Below, piece after piece: positions 24,526 to 37,329 of a DNA stretch of 64,000 nt; positions within the stretch are counted from its first letter, which is position 1, and each line of letters opens with the position of its first letter. This stretch comes from Adineta vaga (Eukaryota; Rotifera). The notes under the pieces are model-generated. The model saw only the letters and a program-made list of their open reading frames with translations, was not told the origin of the DNA and did no database searches. The stretch covers positions 11,656,001-11,720,000 of the forward strand of contig CP075494.1 of NCBI GenBank assembly GCA_021613535.1. The letters run 5' to 3'. The position numbers were made by a program, and so were the translations under genes.

Positions 24526-24885
24526 ATGAAACTCGAGGATACAATGAATGAACAACAACAACAACAACAACAACAACAAGGACGACATATGTTCGATAAC
24601 AGTACAAAGTTACTTACTTTGATCGCTTCATCAACGACTCCATCACCCGTTCGTACACGTAGCGTTGTCAATGCTATTTATATTGCAGGAATTGTTTTCA
24701 TGATAATCGTTTTTCTTTTGTTACTTTGGATTAATTTATGCAGTCGACGATGTTGGTGCTGGCATGATACACCTCTAATTAATCGATTTCATCGTCAATG
24801 GTCAATTAAACAGTCGATGGTTCGAAATACTGATATAACATCTAGCGAAAATCCCCGAGAACGAAAATCACCTGGTAATAATTAA
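24526..24885 (+). CDS. Small single-pass membrane protein with polyglutamine run
   Basis: The open frame runs from about 24415 to the TAA at 24885, but has no ATG until 24526; the annotated part is 119 aa from that ATG. Upstream, an acceptor-like CTCAG at 24426-24430 after a long CT-rich tract suggests that the coding region begins in an earlier, unidentified exon and that the frame upstream of the ATG (NVRVQEYDTIIKKQPNKFL) is also coding. Features: a (CAA)n polyglutamine run at 24551-24580, one hydrophobic segment (AIYIAGIVFMIIVFLLLLWI) and a Cys/Trp-rich juxtamembrane piece (CSRRCWCWHD), then a basic, Ser-rich tail. No family recognised. It may be a real small gene, but this rests on composition alone. 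Confidence 0.45.
   Translation: MKLEDTMNEQQQQQQQQQGRHMFDNSTKLLTLIASSTTPSPVRTRSVVNAIYIAGIVFMIIVFLLLLWINLCSRRCWCWHDTPLINRFHRQWSIKQSMVRNTDITSSENPRERKSPGNN
24551..24580 (+). repeat. CAA trinucleotide repeat coding polyglutamine
   Basis: About nine CAA codons in a row inside the small membrane-protein frame, coding a polyglutamine run. Pure CAA units without CAG make it a simple microsatellite likely to vary in length. Confidence 0.8.
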
Positions 24886-27800
24886 GATTTCTTTATAATT
24901 AACTCAGATAACATTATTATTCGTCGTTGACTGATGTATTCTTCGTTTTTGTTGTGTTTTTATTGTCATATTGATCATGTTCACTAGTGTTGGTCCAGAT
25001 AGTAAGAAAAAATTTTTCTCGTCATTATTTTCCTATTTAACTCTTTCGACATAATGAAATACAATACTTACATTCACAGTAGATCTGAACTTGTTGGAAA
25101 ATAATGATTACATTGAGCGAAGAAATATCACACAATTTACAATTAGCACAATCATTTCATAGCATGCAACGATCGATGATAATTCTCTATCAACTCAACT
25201 GAATACATTCTTAATGATGAAGAATAATTTGGAAGATAATCACAACTAAATTACTTGAGAAAAGTCAAGATGATTCTTTAATAATCAGTTGTATCATATA
25301 TATTTTCTAGTTGTAGTTTTCATGTCATAGTGATATCTTTTTGAAAGATTGTTGTCTATTCAAGTTGTCAATGAATAGCGTGCAAATTTTCTAGTTGAAA
25401 TACTGTTGAACAAAGGAGAAGTTTAAAAATAGACTTGATTATTATAATCACGTCAATTATTGAAAACGCGAGAAGATTAATGTAATAAGAATCTTCTATG
25501 AAGAGAAGCAACAAACAATGATTATATAATTTCGTATTTGATTCAATAATGAATTCTTTTTGTCTGAAAATCAATGCATTGAAACTGATTGTGATCAATT
25601 GTTGTCATTTTTCACGATAGTTTATTACCATTCAACCCTAGTCATCAATTGAAATACTGACTTAGACATACGTAAAACACAATATTCTAATCAATCTTAA
25701 GATCAAACTGAATTCTTTCGTTTATTACCATCTCAATTTCACCGTTACATGTTCTTGTAACATGAATATTCTACATAGTTTTTTGATATTCCTTGCCCGG
25801 AAGGATATTAATTAGTATTCTATTACTAATACTTATTTGGTAATTTTCAAATTTGAAATTTATAAAAAACTTGATAGATAATTGTTTACTATCTTGAAAT
25901 ATTGCCAAATCAAAATCATAAAATAGATTTATAATCAAATATCGTAGACAAACAGATGTTCACTCATAATATAAATACGTTTTATCTCTGATCTATTTTG
26001 ATTTTGATAACAACAAAAATCTAACGACCATCCAATAAATTTTACTGTTGGTTGTTATCACTCATAAGAATTATTGATAATATTTATATGATTTTATGAC
26101 AAGTTATAGACATTTTGTAGATTGACATATGATTCAGTTCATATGGTGATAGTCATAGAGTACGATGAGATAACCAGTCTTTGTTTTTCTTTATGAAAAA
26201 GAATTTCAGAAAATCATCTGATCATAATAGTAGGTTTTTAGACTATATATTGTTTATTTTTTGGTCAAGATCAATGATGGAAAGAAGTCAAAAACAAATA
26301 AACAGATCGATCAAATATGGATATGAGAATCAGATGTCAGCTTCTTTGTTTAGCAAACGCATATAAGTCGTTTATCAAGGCTCAAAACTTATTTATTTGA
26401 TTTGTGTTCTATATTATATTGAAAAATCTGATCTTTGACGGTGCCGTTCTTTTTCTCTCGCTATAATTTCCATGTTTAGTTATAAATCAACCGAAATTGA
26501 CAATTCTGTCAGTTTTTTTCTTGCTTCTGCTAGTTTATTATGTTTTCTTTCAATGAAAACATCAATCTGGAATGATTTCAGCATTATGGAATAAGTGATG
26601 ATGGCTGTATATCAAACCATTACTAGCAATGCCTCACTGATATTACTGTCAGTCGTTTTGCTTCCTCTTCTTATTGCCTTTTGACAGATTATCCTTGAAT
26701 CATAGAGTAATCATAATAATCATTCTATTTGTTCATGGTTTCTTTCTTCACTATTCAACTTAAAGATTATTTTTAGCAAATTTTAAGGTAATTCAGTACA
26801 CATAAATATCTACTGATGATATATTTCATATTCAAAGCTAGTTTTTGATCAATATTTTGTTTGAGAAAGATTTTTATCATGCAGAGAAAATTGTAACAAA
26901 ACAATTCCTACTCTATTTGTTAATTCAATGTCGATCTTCATCGAGCATGCATTGTCAATCATACATATTGAATTAGAAAGCAAAAGGCGAAGAATTAGTC
27001 CAAGAAAAAGGGCAATTTTTCATTAAATATTGACTATGATTTAGATCGTTAAGGTTATATATATTTATACATATTGATGATATCTGATTTCTATGTAAAT
27101 CAGTTTGTTTATCAATATGTCATTATTTAGTTTAACTCCGATTGTCGTTTCTAACAGCGAAGAAAATAAAGAAAAATAGTCTTTTCTTTACATATACATT
27201 TGATGTAAGTGTATAGGTTATATACATCAGCACATAAGATTTTTTTTCAGGGTGACTGTCATCGATTTATTATGACATTTCTTCTGTCTATTTCGTCGTC
27301 GTCATTTTCTTTCCGTTTACTCGGAAGATATATGTATAAGAAACTGTAGTTGTACTGTTTTGTTAGGAAATAAAGATAAAGATTTTGAAAAAAGAATCAC
27401 AAGATCGGCGAAATTTTAACGTATATTTTTCTCGTCATGAATTAGAAAGATCATTTAATAAACATTAATAATGTACGTATGTCACTTTTTTTTTCCTCAC
27501 TTCAAGAAAACCAATTGACTTTGTTCTAGATAGGTCACGAAGCTTGAGTGCAATGAAAGAGAGGGAGAGAGAGAGAAATTCTTGAAAATCGCTTCATAGA
27601 ATGAATGTATATAGAACTAGTAGAAGAAATTCAATGTAGGAGAGCGAACAATTTTCTCAGCGATGTCATTAATGTCTTTTATTACCTCCTACAGATATTA
27701 TTATCAGTAATACACGTATAGAGTTTCTTCATTTATTATTACCTTTTTGAATCGTGACTGATTTACCTTATTTTTTTTCCAATGACAAGAAAAGAGTCCG

Positions 27801-29766
27801 TATGTGTCTATTTGATCTTAACATTTGTTTTTTATGTTAAAGAAAAAGATTTTCTTTCGATGTGTTATGTTCATTAGAATATCTAATATAGTTGACCTTC
27901 TTCATAATCTTAATAGTATATCTTATAGCAAAGGAAAATGATTTTTCGTCCGTATATGTTTATCGTACTATTCTTTCTCTCATCAACATTGTTAACCAGA
28001 TGATCTGTAATTCAATCGAAGGATATATATATATATATACCAATAAAACAATGTATACGATATAAATCTTAATAGTAAATTCCATTTAAGATAATTTGAT
28101 TTGTTTTTATGCCTGAGAAAGTCTGTATGATTTGTTTTTTTTTCGCTTATGAATTACATGAACATAATTTTTGGCAGAAGATTTGTTATTCTTCATAGAA
28201 TATGTAAGTAGATTGGTTGTATAAACTTTGTCAATCATTTGAAGATTTTCTTTTTATTTTACACATCATCAATCAAAATCACTCGTTCTTATCATCTGTT
28301 TATATGACTATCATAGGTTGTTTTTTTGCTTTATTACATGACGTATTTTGATTAATTGACGATCAGCCTAGAAAATGTTTTGTTCTGATAAACAGTACAA
28401 GAATACAACGAGATGATGATGCTAAAACAATGTAAAATATAGTTGAGATTGAAAAGACGAAAGATGGTAAGAGAACAATCGTATACAAGCCTTTGCTTTA
28501 TTAGCATGTGTACAAACGTAGGTTACGCTTAATCTGTATGTATACGACGATCTCCGCCCTCTATGCACGTACATGTTACCCTTATTAGTTACTTATATGT
28601 AATGAGGAGGAGAATTGTCATGGACAACTGTCTCGTTTCGCAAAATTGAGAAGAAGAGAATAATGATCTTTTTTTTTCGTTATGTAGGATTTACATTCGT
28701 AGTAAGTGTTCGTCCGAGATATTTTTAATAGCATCTCTCATCTCGTTATATGTTTTTATTATTGATTTGTGTAATTGAATCGCTTTGGTATTTAACCATA
28801 TGTTAATAGGAGAAAAAAAAGGAACGTAATCGAATAGCTTAATTGATCAGTCCTACCATAAACCGCATAAGTTACAAAATCGATACTTTACAAAATTGAT
28901 ATTACTACGAGTAAAATAATAATGAAATTTTTCATTATTTTTCGAGACATCCTTGGAATACAGATTCAAGATTGATAGATTAATTCAAATGATTTTAGTC
29001 TGATTCTTTTATAATTAACATGCCATGGTATTTCATTCTTAATTTGTCCCTTCTTTTTCTCAAGATATATGCGATGGAATAAGAGAATATCATTATGAAA
29101 GATGAATCCTCTCCTTTTCCTTCTTAAAACGATAAGCTCTTCGAGCAAGCAACGAAAATAGCATGATATAATTCACTATTTTCTCATCTTCAGCTTCGTT
29201 TCGCGTCATGTTTCTCTCTCTCTCACTGTAAAGGAGAGAGAGAAAAAAGACATCATACCGAGGAGAACAAAAAATATTTGCCACCTTCTATATCTACGAA
29301 TGAAAAGAAAAGTAACTCAAACAGGCTAGATCTGAGAAGAAACAAAACAAAGTTCTACACTTGTTTTGTTTCTTTTCATTGCATGCTACATTAAACGTAA
29401 CCAAATCAAAAAAAAAGATGATAGTAATCGGTCTTTGCGAAAAAGAAGAAGAAGAAGAAAAAATCATTGTTTAACAAGAAAAAAAAACTAGATGTTTATG
29501 TATTTTATCGAACAGCAGATAGTACCATAAAGTAGTTTCCGTTATAGTGATGACATTTGTTAGAATGACAGTCAATTGGAATGTTGTTACTGGTACAGTT
29601 GTTGTTTTCTTTCTGTTCGTATATCTGCGCATCGAAATTTTTTTTTCTCTCTATATCTTATCTTGCACGGGACAATAATAACATCTCTATTTGGGTTCTT
29701 TTTCGTTCTAGAGAAAAAGAGAAACGCGCTTGGACTATATCAATGATCATAATAAACATCTCATAA
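24886..29766. other. Large region without recognisable genes
   Basis: Nearly 4.9 kb, the longest gene-free stretch in the window. The open frames are short (60-76 codons), low in complexity and unlike coding sequence. It contains a TA run near 28024-28041, GAGAGA tracts near 27564-27578 and 29214-29250, and an AAG-repeat near 29445-29460. No transposon coding region, terminal inverted repeats, tRNA or rRNA was recognised. It lies 5' of the GPCR gene and could hold its regulatory DNA or untranslated exons. Confidence 0.5.
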
Positions 29767-32022
29767 ATGGCAACTGCTAATCACAGTGTATATTTCTCTC
29801 TTTTCGATATTAATTCAACTAATTCACGTGATAACAATAGTTTATATCCACCTGAATCAATCTTTGTAAATTATGAGAATCTTCCCCTTGTTGAACGTTT
29901 AACACTTTATACCACATTTATTGTCTCTGTTATTGGTATTATTGGTAATGCAGGTACAATTATTGTATTAAATCAACACACGATGCGTAAATGGCGTTCA
30001 TCAATGTTATTAACCGCCTTAGCAGGCGTCGATTTTCTCTATTTATTAATTATCTTTCTATCAATTATTGATACAATAACACATCAAGCCATTGGTCTTC
30101 ATCGTTCATTGATATTATGTCAAGCAACTGTTTATATTACACATGTTTGTTCATTTTTATCGGCAGCATTTACATTATCATTTACATTACAACGTTTTAT
30201 CGCTGTACTTTTTCCATTACATGCTAATACAATTATCTCTACTCATTCGTCAATAATCAATATATTTTTATTAGTTTTCTTCAGTTGTACGTTCTATTCA
30301 TTTAGTTTTTTCGTCACAAATATTTCCCATGGACAATGTCGAGAAGATGAAAGTTATCCCGTTCTATTTCCATTATTAATTGTTGATATATGTTTAACAT
30401 TTGTTCTCCCATTTATATTTATTCTTCTGTTCAATTTTGCTATTGTTTATAAATTACAATCACGAAAGAAATTTGCAGATAGATTCGGTAAGTTTGTTTT
30501 TCTCTGGATTAGATGAAAATCTCATTCGAATAATTACATTCGAGGTGTAGTATTTTTAGTAGATTGAAAAATGAAAAGGAGAATACTCATGGGATATATA
30601 TACTGTTTTAGAATAGACTAGAAATACATAATGAAAATTGAGAAATCAATGTACGTGAGAAAGATCTCATTTTAATAATAATAGGAATAAGAACAGGATA
30701 AATATTCTGACGTTCATTGAACTCCTCTACCGGTAAGCTAAATATAGAAAACTAGAGCAACATGTTCATTTATTAATCAAGTATCACTATTTCTACTTTA
30801 TTGCCTTTTTTGTTTTTTATGAATAATACCATGAGTTTTAAGGACTAGATTTCTGATTATTTCTAGCATATGCCATCATAGATATAATTTATACCATTTT
30901 TCTGTGGTTGATGTTAACTAGAAAATTGACCTTTAGATTGTGTTTAAAATGATGAGAAAAACAAACATGTTCTCTAACGTCTTCTATGGTCAAAAAAACA
31001 AGAAATATTAATCAGTACAATTCTTTCTTTTTCGTACTACTTAATAAATAATAATCATCTCTCAAATATCGTCTAGTATTTTCAAAATATTCAATTTCAT
31101 TATTAATAATTTATAATAAGCTTGACGTAAAACACGATGTATATATGATGTGGTAATCGTCAACGAGTTTCTACCTTTAACCGAAACTTTTATTAATGAT
31201 TATCTACGCATAATAAACCATATGATTTCCTTTCGAGAGATTAGATTTACCTTATCTTTTTGAATAATAGAGAAGAGTTTTACTCTGAACAAGGTCAAAG
31301 AGCACAGCGTACAAAAGCTTTGCCTCAAGTCAATGTCAGGAGTTCCTGTTACATTTCACACATGCGATTTTTGAATAAAATTTTCTCTTTACTTTCTATT
31401 CGAAGGAGAATCATTAACAATCGCAAGTTATCATCGACAAGCAACAGATTGTTGTCCTGAAAGACAACGATTGTATCAATCGAATGGACGTTTAAGTGAT
31501 AATGATTGTATTCAATTGAAAAATGAAAGAAAAATTAGGACTCGAAAGATTTCCACTCCATGTATTGAATCTGTCCGATCAGGTAATGAATATTTATCAC
31601 GTATCACTCATCCTCGTCTATCAACACCTACATTATCATACGAACATGTGACACCAACAAGTAATGGCTTGAGTCATCGACAGACAATATCTCAACGTAC
31701 AACAAAAATGCTCGTGATTTGTTCGACAACATTTCTAATATTTAATTCACCCTATTGTGCTGTTCTATTCTATTCAATCATATCCAAACATGTTCTAACA
31801 CGAACATTAGATATTCTAAGACATTTCTATTTTATGTCGTTCTGTTTAAATATTTTCCTTTATTCATTATGTGGAAATCGTTTTCGTCATGAATTAATTA
31901 TTTTATTGAAATCATCATGTCGACGTTGTTGTACACAGAATATTCGTCAACATTGGTTACGTTTTGATAAAGTTCCACAACAATCAAGTTTTTCACATGG
32001 TACAACACGAACTATTGTTTAA
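29767..32022 (+). CDS. Class A (rhodopsin-like) G-protein-coupled receptor
   Basis: Two exons, 29767-30487 and 31406-32022, split by a 918-bp intron in intracellular loop 3, give 445 aa. The N-terminus has several N-glycosylation sequons (NHS, NST). TM1 carries GNAGTIIVLN. TM2 carries LAGVDFLYLL, with the conserved Asp. TM3 starts after a Cys (LILCQATVY) that can pair with the loop-2 Cys (HGQCRED), and ends with QRF in place of DRY. TM6 has FLIFNSPYCAVLFY. TM7 has NIFLY in place of NPxxY, followed by GNRFR. This is typical of invertebrate peptide receptors of the FMRFamide-receptor type, but the ligand cannot be read from sequence. The acceptor at 31405 (CTATTCGAAG after a T-rich tract) was chosen because it alone restores the frame; loop 3 is long and Ser/Arg-rich. 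Confidence 0.88.
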
Positions 32023-32266
32023 TTGAAATTGTTCTATTCTCCTAAAGATTTATTTTTCTCTGTATACTTAATAAACAAGTATAAAATATAAAAATCTATG
32101 ATCGATATTTGAATATCAATAAACATATCGAGAGAAAAAAACAAGATTGTGACGCCCATGTCTCAGTCCTCAAAGTATCTAACAGTACAAAAAAAATCGA
32201 AATATTCCTAATAGAAGTAACATGTGTGCACATTAAATAAACGCGTCATATGAAAGTATCTATAAT

Positions 32267-34671
32267 ATGAAAAATACTTTCGAAGAATTGATTGATGTTT
32301 TACCCTTATCTTCATCATTTACATTTGGAATTCGAGAAGTAACAACAATTATTGAAAAACAAAATCTTGATTTAGTTTCATCATTTATCTCGGAATCCTA
32401 TCAAGCATTATTAAAACTCGAATTATGGGCATGGAAAGTTCTCAGCAAAGATTCATATCAATGGATTAATCAACCAAATTATGTTACTTTACTTCATTCA
32501 CTTGCTCTTTTTAATAAAAATTTAATTTATCATTATGATAATATTGACGATGATATCAAAGCTAATCTTCTTCTACCAGATACAATTGATGTAGTCAATG
32601 ATATATTTGAACAAATCGATCGAAATAAAGACGAAAATGATCCATTTATTTATATTGTCAATCTTTGGTTTGATAATCTTTCATTTTTTGTCTATGAACA
32701 TTCTCAATTTGATACATCACCGATTATTTCTCATATAAATGAGTATTTTGGAAAAAATTATCTCATGACAGAACAATTCCTATTCTATTTAATTCAACTT
32801 CTACAAACGAAACTACCACAATCAATATTTACAAATAAACAATTATTTTACATTCGCACATGTTCATTCTCATTAAGTTCATATTTAACTGCTAAACCTC
32901 AAGTTTTTCCATTAACTTCGCGAGAAATTATGAATTATATTGGCAATGATTTTGTTCGAATCATTGATATTCATAGTCATATTATTGAGATGTGGAGCGA
33001 ACAATTATTGACATGTTTAACTCATCTGATTGGTTTTGTATCGGCTTGTTGTTGGTGGGGTGGAGAAAATATTACACAGGTTTGTTCATTATTCTCCTCA
33101 GAACAAGTTGTTTGTTCATATATCAGTGCACTCATTCGAATAATAAGTTATAAACCATTTCATGAACGAATTCAAGCACGATGGACAACCACTGAAACAA
33201 TCCTAATGGACTGCTGCTTGTTTTCTTTGAAAAATGTAGCACAAGTACAGGATTTAATCTGGTTTTTTCGGTCGAAAATTTCATTACCGGATACATTGTT
33301 GACAATTGCTGGATTATCAGTTCATGACAAGATATGTTTACGTGCCTATGTTATCCTAGGAGAAATTCTATGCAATGAACGATTAAAAGATCTACAAATT
33401 ACGGATAATTTAAGTGAGTTTTTCTATGTTATGCTTGAACAAGCTAAGCAAAATTCAACAAAAAAATATAAAGAAATACCAATTGTTCATCTTTTACGAA
33501 GTAAATTCTAAAAAAGTTTTGATTTGTTTTGTTTTTAATTTTGATTCTCTTTTCAGGTTTTTCAACTCTTTCTAAAATTGATGCTATTCAACAGAAAACA
33601 GCAGATTTAAATAAAATTTCACTCTTCATTGAGATGAGTGATCATTATCCAATTGCGTTCGATATTCTTTGGGCACTTTCATTTAATCAAGATATTCAAC
33701 AACAACTTCGTTCAAATATAACATTCATGACAAAACTACTTCGTCTAGCCAAAGAATGTGATAATGAAAAGATGAGAAAGATGACACATGGAATTCTTTG
33801 GAATCTAGAATCGACACATCAAGATCGTACATTAAGAGAACTTAATGATTGGAAAAAATTTGATATAATGATTAGTTATTCACATAAAGATGAAGTTCTT
33901 TGTAAACAAATCTATGAAGAACTTGTCAAAGCTGGTTTTCGTGTTTGGATTGACTTCGATCAAATGCATGGCAATGTTATGGATGCAATGGCACAAGCAA
34001 TCGAACGATCCAATACTATTGTTATTTGTATGAGTGAACAATATCGTCGAAGTAATTATTGTCGAGCTGAAGCACATTATGCATTTCAAAGACAATTGAA
34101 GATAGTTCCGGTGTTATTACAAGAACATTATGAACCCGATGGATGGTTGTTATTTCTAATCGGACAATTATTGTACGTTGATTTTGCAAAGCACGAATTT
34201 CCACGGGCAATGGATTTGTTACTCGACGAAATCAAAGCAGAAGAACGTTCTGAAAGTAGTATTACACCTCTACGATCAAGAACTGGTACTGTTGCTGTCT
34301 TATGTAATGTTCTAACACCGGCAAAAACCTTATCAACCACCGTATTTCCAAAACATATGCAAGATTGGACTAAAACGAATGTGCATGATTGGCTAATTGA
34401 ACATAATTTGATACAAATGTCTCAACTTTTGATAAATTGTGATGGTCGTGGTTTGATATATTTGAATAATTTTATTACCAATGGAGAAACAAAACAAGTC
34501 TTAAATCTTCTTCAAAATGAATCTTACCGGTCAGCAAGTGAAAGTTTATCACTTGTAGAATTATCTTATTTACAATCTTTAATTGAGCAACGAAGACGTA
34601 CTATTCGATCACCATTGAGGCGACGAATTCGAAGAAATTCATACTTGTCATCTTGTTGTCAAACGATGTAA
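32267..34671 (+). CDS. TIR-domain protein A (helical-ARM-TIR-SAM, CaaX)
   Basis: Two exons, 32267-33500 and 33557-34671, with a 56-bp phase-1 intron, give 782 aa. Residues 1-411 form an all-helical region I do not recognise, with family-wide marks such as NLWFDNLSFF and ACCWWGGEN. Residues about 412-500 contain ARM-like pieces (ILWALSFNQDIQQQL, GILWNLE). The TIR domain runs about 513-640: FDIMISYSHKDE, the BB-loop area RVWIDFDQMHGN, and SNYCRAEAHYAF, where E583 aligns with the catalytic Glu of NAD-cleaving TIRs. A SAM-like domain follows at about 680-750 (VHDWLIEHNLIQMSQLL, CDGRGLIYL). The end is strongly basic (RSPLRRRIRRNS) and finishes in C-Q-T-M, a CaaX box with Met, predicting farnesylation. 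Innate immune or NAD-depleting cell-death signalling is inference from SARM1 and plant TIRs. Part of the TIR exon is nearly identical to gene B. Confidence 0.88.
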
Positions 34672-34946
34672 TATTCAAAATCAAACTGATCATATGTTCT
34701 TCCTTTTTCTCTTTGTAAAACTAACACTAAATTCCAAATAAAAATCCAAAACGATCGTTATTAAGAGAGAGAAAAAAAATGAATTCTTTAATTTGACATC
34801 CATCTATCGAAACGATGTCGTTGACTCGTGGTACTGTCACACGCAAAAAGAAATAAAACTAATAAACAATATCACATAAAAAGCAAAGAAAGAAAATATA
34901 AATGTGTATGTCATCAAAACATATGATTCATTGTTAAATAATACGA

Positions 34947-37329
34947 ATGGAAAACAAGTTTGACGAGCTTATCTCAACGCTTCTAATCTCGCCGTTATCT
35001 TCTGATATTCTTAATCAAATTACATTAGCTCTTCAAGAACAAATAAATGCATTATCATCTTTGTTTATTTCTCAATCTATTCAATCATTACTCATTCTTG
35101 AACAATGGACTTGGGAGTTACTTAGTAAAGAATCGCATTCATGGATCGAACAAACCAGTTATTCGAATTTATTAGATAAAATAACATTATTTAATCATAC
35201 ATTAATCTTCAATACAAATGATATTGAAGCTGATATTAAATCATCATTGCTTGTTCCAAAAACGACCAAAGTAATCGATGAAATCTTTCATAAAATTGAA
35301 CATGTTCAAGATCCTAATGATCCGTATCTTATTCTAATCAGTTGTTGGTTTGATAATCTTTCATATTTTGTACATGAATATACTCAATTTATTGGTTTAC
35401 CATCCATCATTCATTTATGTCAACATATTGGACAACATTATATCTTAAGTGATCAATATAAATCCTATTTAACTCAACTTTGTCAATCAAAAATATCTCA
35501 AACAATATTTACAGCTAGACAATTATTCTATATAAAAACTTGTTCATTTCTTTTTCGTATGTATGTATGCTCGAAATTAGACAAATCTCCTTTTCATGGT
35601 GATGATTTACTTAAACGATATGGTCAAGATTATATTCAAATTATTCTTATTCATAGTCATACAGTTCAATTATGGAGTCGAGAATTTCTAACTTGTATTA
35701 CACATTTAAATGATTTTCTATGTGCTTGTTGTTGGTGGGGAAATGATGATGCAACATATATTGAAGAATTTGTTCCATCTGAACAGATATTCTATGAATA
35801 TATTCAAGGTCTTATATGTATTATAAGTGAAAAATCGATTCATGAAAGTATTCTATCACAATGGTCAAATGATGAAACAATTCTTATTGATTCAACTTTG
35901 ATTTTTCTTTTGGGTGCTTTAAAACAAATCAAAGATTTAAGTTGTTTTATACGTTCAGAAACCATGCTATCGAATGTGATCTTAGTTATTGCTCAAAAAT
36001 CATGTTATGATCGAGTATCATTATGTGCTTATGGAATTCTTGCTGAAATCTTATCGGATGAACAACTAAAAGAATTAAAAGTTACTTCTAATATATCCGA
36101 ATTTTTCTTTCGTATTTTGGAATATGCATGGAAACATCCAACACAACGATGTAAACGAATACCTATTCCACAATTACTACTTGGTAAGATCAATTGTTTT
36201 TATATACTTTTTGATTTCATTGTCTTTCTTCATAGGTTTTTTAACTTTATCAAAAAATGATGCTATTCAACAGAAAACAGCGGATTCAAATAAAATTTCA
36301 CTCTTTATTGAAATGTGTGGTCAATATCCAATAGCGTTTAAAATTATTTGGGCACTTTCATTTAATCAAGATATTCAACAACAACTTCGTTCAAATCGAA
36401 CATTTATGAGTAAATTAAATGTTTTAAAAGAAGAATGTAATAATAGTAAGATGAGAAATATTATTTTTGGAATTCTTTGGAATCTGGAATTAAAATATAT
36501 CGATCGTTCAATATCTGAAACAACAATGTTCGATATAATGATTAGTTATTCACATAAAGATGAAGTTCTTTGTAAACAAATCTATGAAGAACTTGTCAAA
36601 GCTGGTTTTCGTGTTTGGATTGATTTCGATCAAATGCATGGCAATGTTATGGATGCAATGGCACAAGCAATCGAACGATCCAATACTATTGTTATTTGTA
36701 TGAGTGAACAATATCGTCGAAGTAATTATTGTCGAGCTGAAGCACATTATGCATTTCAAAGACAATTGAAGATAGTTCCGGTGTTATTACAAGAACATTA
36801 TGAACCCGATGGATGGTTGTTATTTCTAATCGGACAATTATTGTACGTTGATTTTACAAAGCATGAATTTCCACGGGCAATCGAATTATTAATACAAGAA
36901 TTAGAAGCTCCTGCAATACAATTACCAGAAGTAGTTTCTGTTCCACCTACAACACAAGATCAAAATTATAACAATGTATCATCATCATGTTTATCACGTC
37001 TTCCTGAAAATATAATTGATTGGAAACAAACTGATGTACAAAGTTGGTTAGTAGGATCTAATTTGAGACAAATGGCTCGTTTATTATTTGATTTTGACGG
37101 ACCAAGTTTGAATAGTTTACGCGAATTAATAGCACAATGTGATCTGCAACAAATGTTGAACCTTTTACAAGATGATTCACAACGTCGAATTCGTGAAAAT
37201 ATTTCTTTGTTAGAAGTAGCTCGTTTTCGTACTTTATTATCTGAACGGAAGCAGCTCAACGAAGTCGAACAACGACCAAAGAACAATGACTATAAATATA
37301 ATGTTTTTAATTATTGTGAAATAATGTAA
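34947..37329 (+). CDS. TIR-domain protein B (helical-ARM-TIR-SAM, CaaX)
   Basis: Exons 34947-36183 and 36236-37329 (intron 52 bp, same position and phase as its neighbours) give 776 aa. It is a tandem paralogue of gene A, with its ATG 275 bp after A's stop. The N-terminal domain shares the CCWWGNDD, WFDNLSYF and FTARQLFYIKTCSF blocks but is otherwise well diverged. The TIR domain begins near residue 511 and carries E581 in SNYCRAEAHY; its DNA is nearly identical to gene A across 350 bp. The SAM-like domain starts at IDWKQTDVQSWLVGSNLRQM. The C-terminus ends C-E-I-M, a CaaX box with Met at the last position, though without A's strong polybasic stretch. Whether it is an active NADase cannot be told from sequence, but the key Glu is present. 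Confidence 0.87.

Noticed and set aside
31260-31460. Plus-strand frame in the GPCR intron
   Set aside because: Its frame does not join exon 1 or the TM6-TM7 exon; the acceptor at 31405 in another frame restores the receptor.
33880-34340. Open frames of 62-71 codons antisense to the TIR domains of genes A and B (also 36550-36765)
   Set aside because: They repeat because the TIR DNA itself is nearly identical between copies. Composition is that of a shadow frame and no domain is visible.
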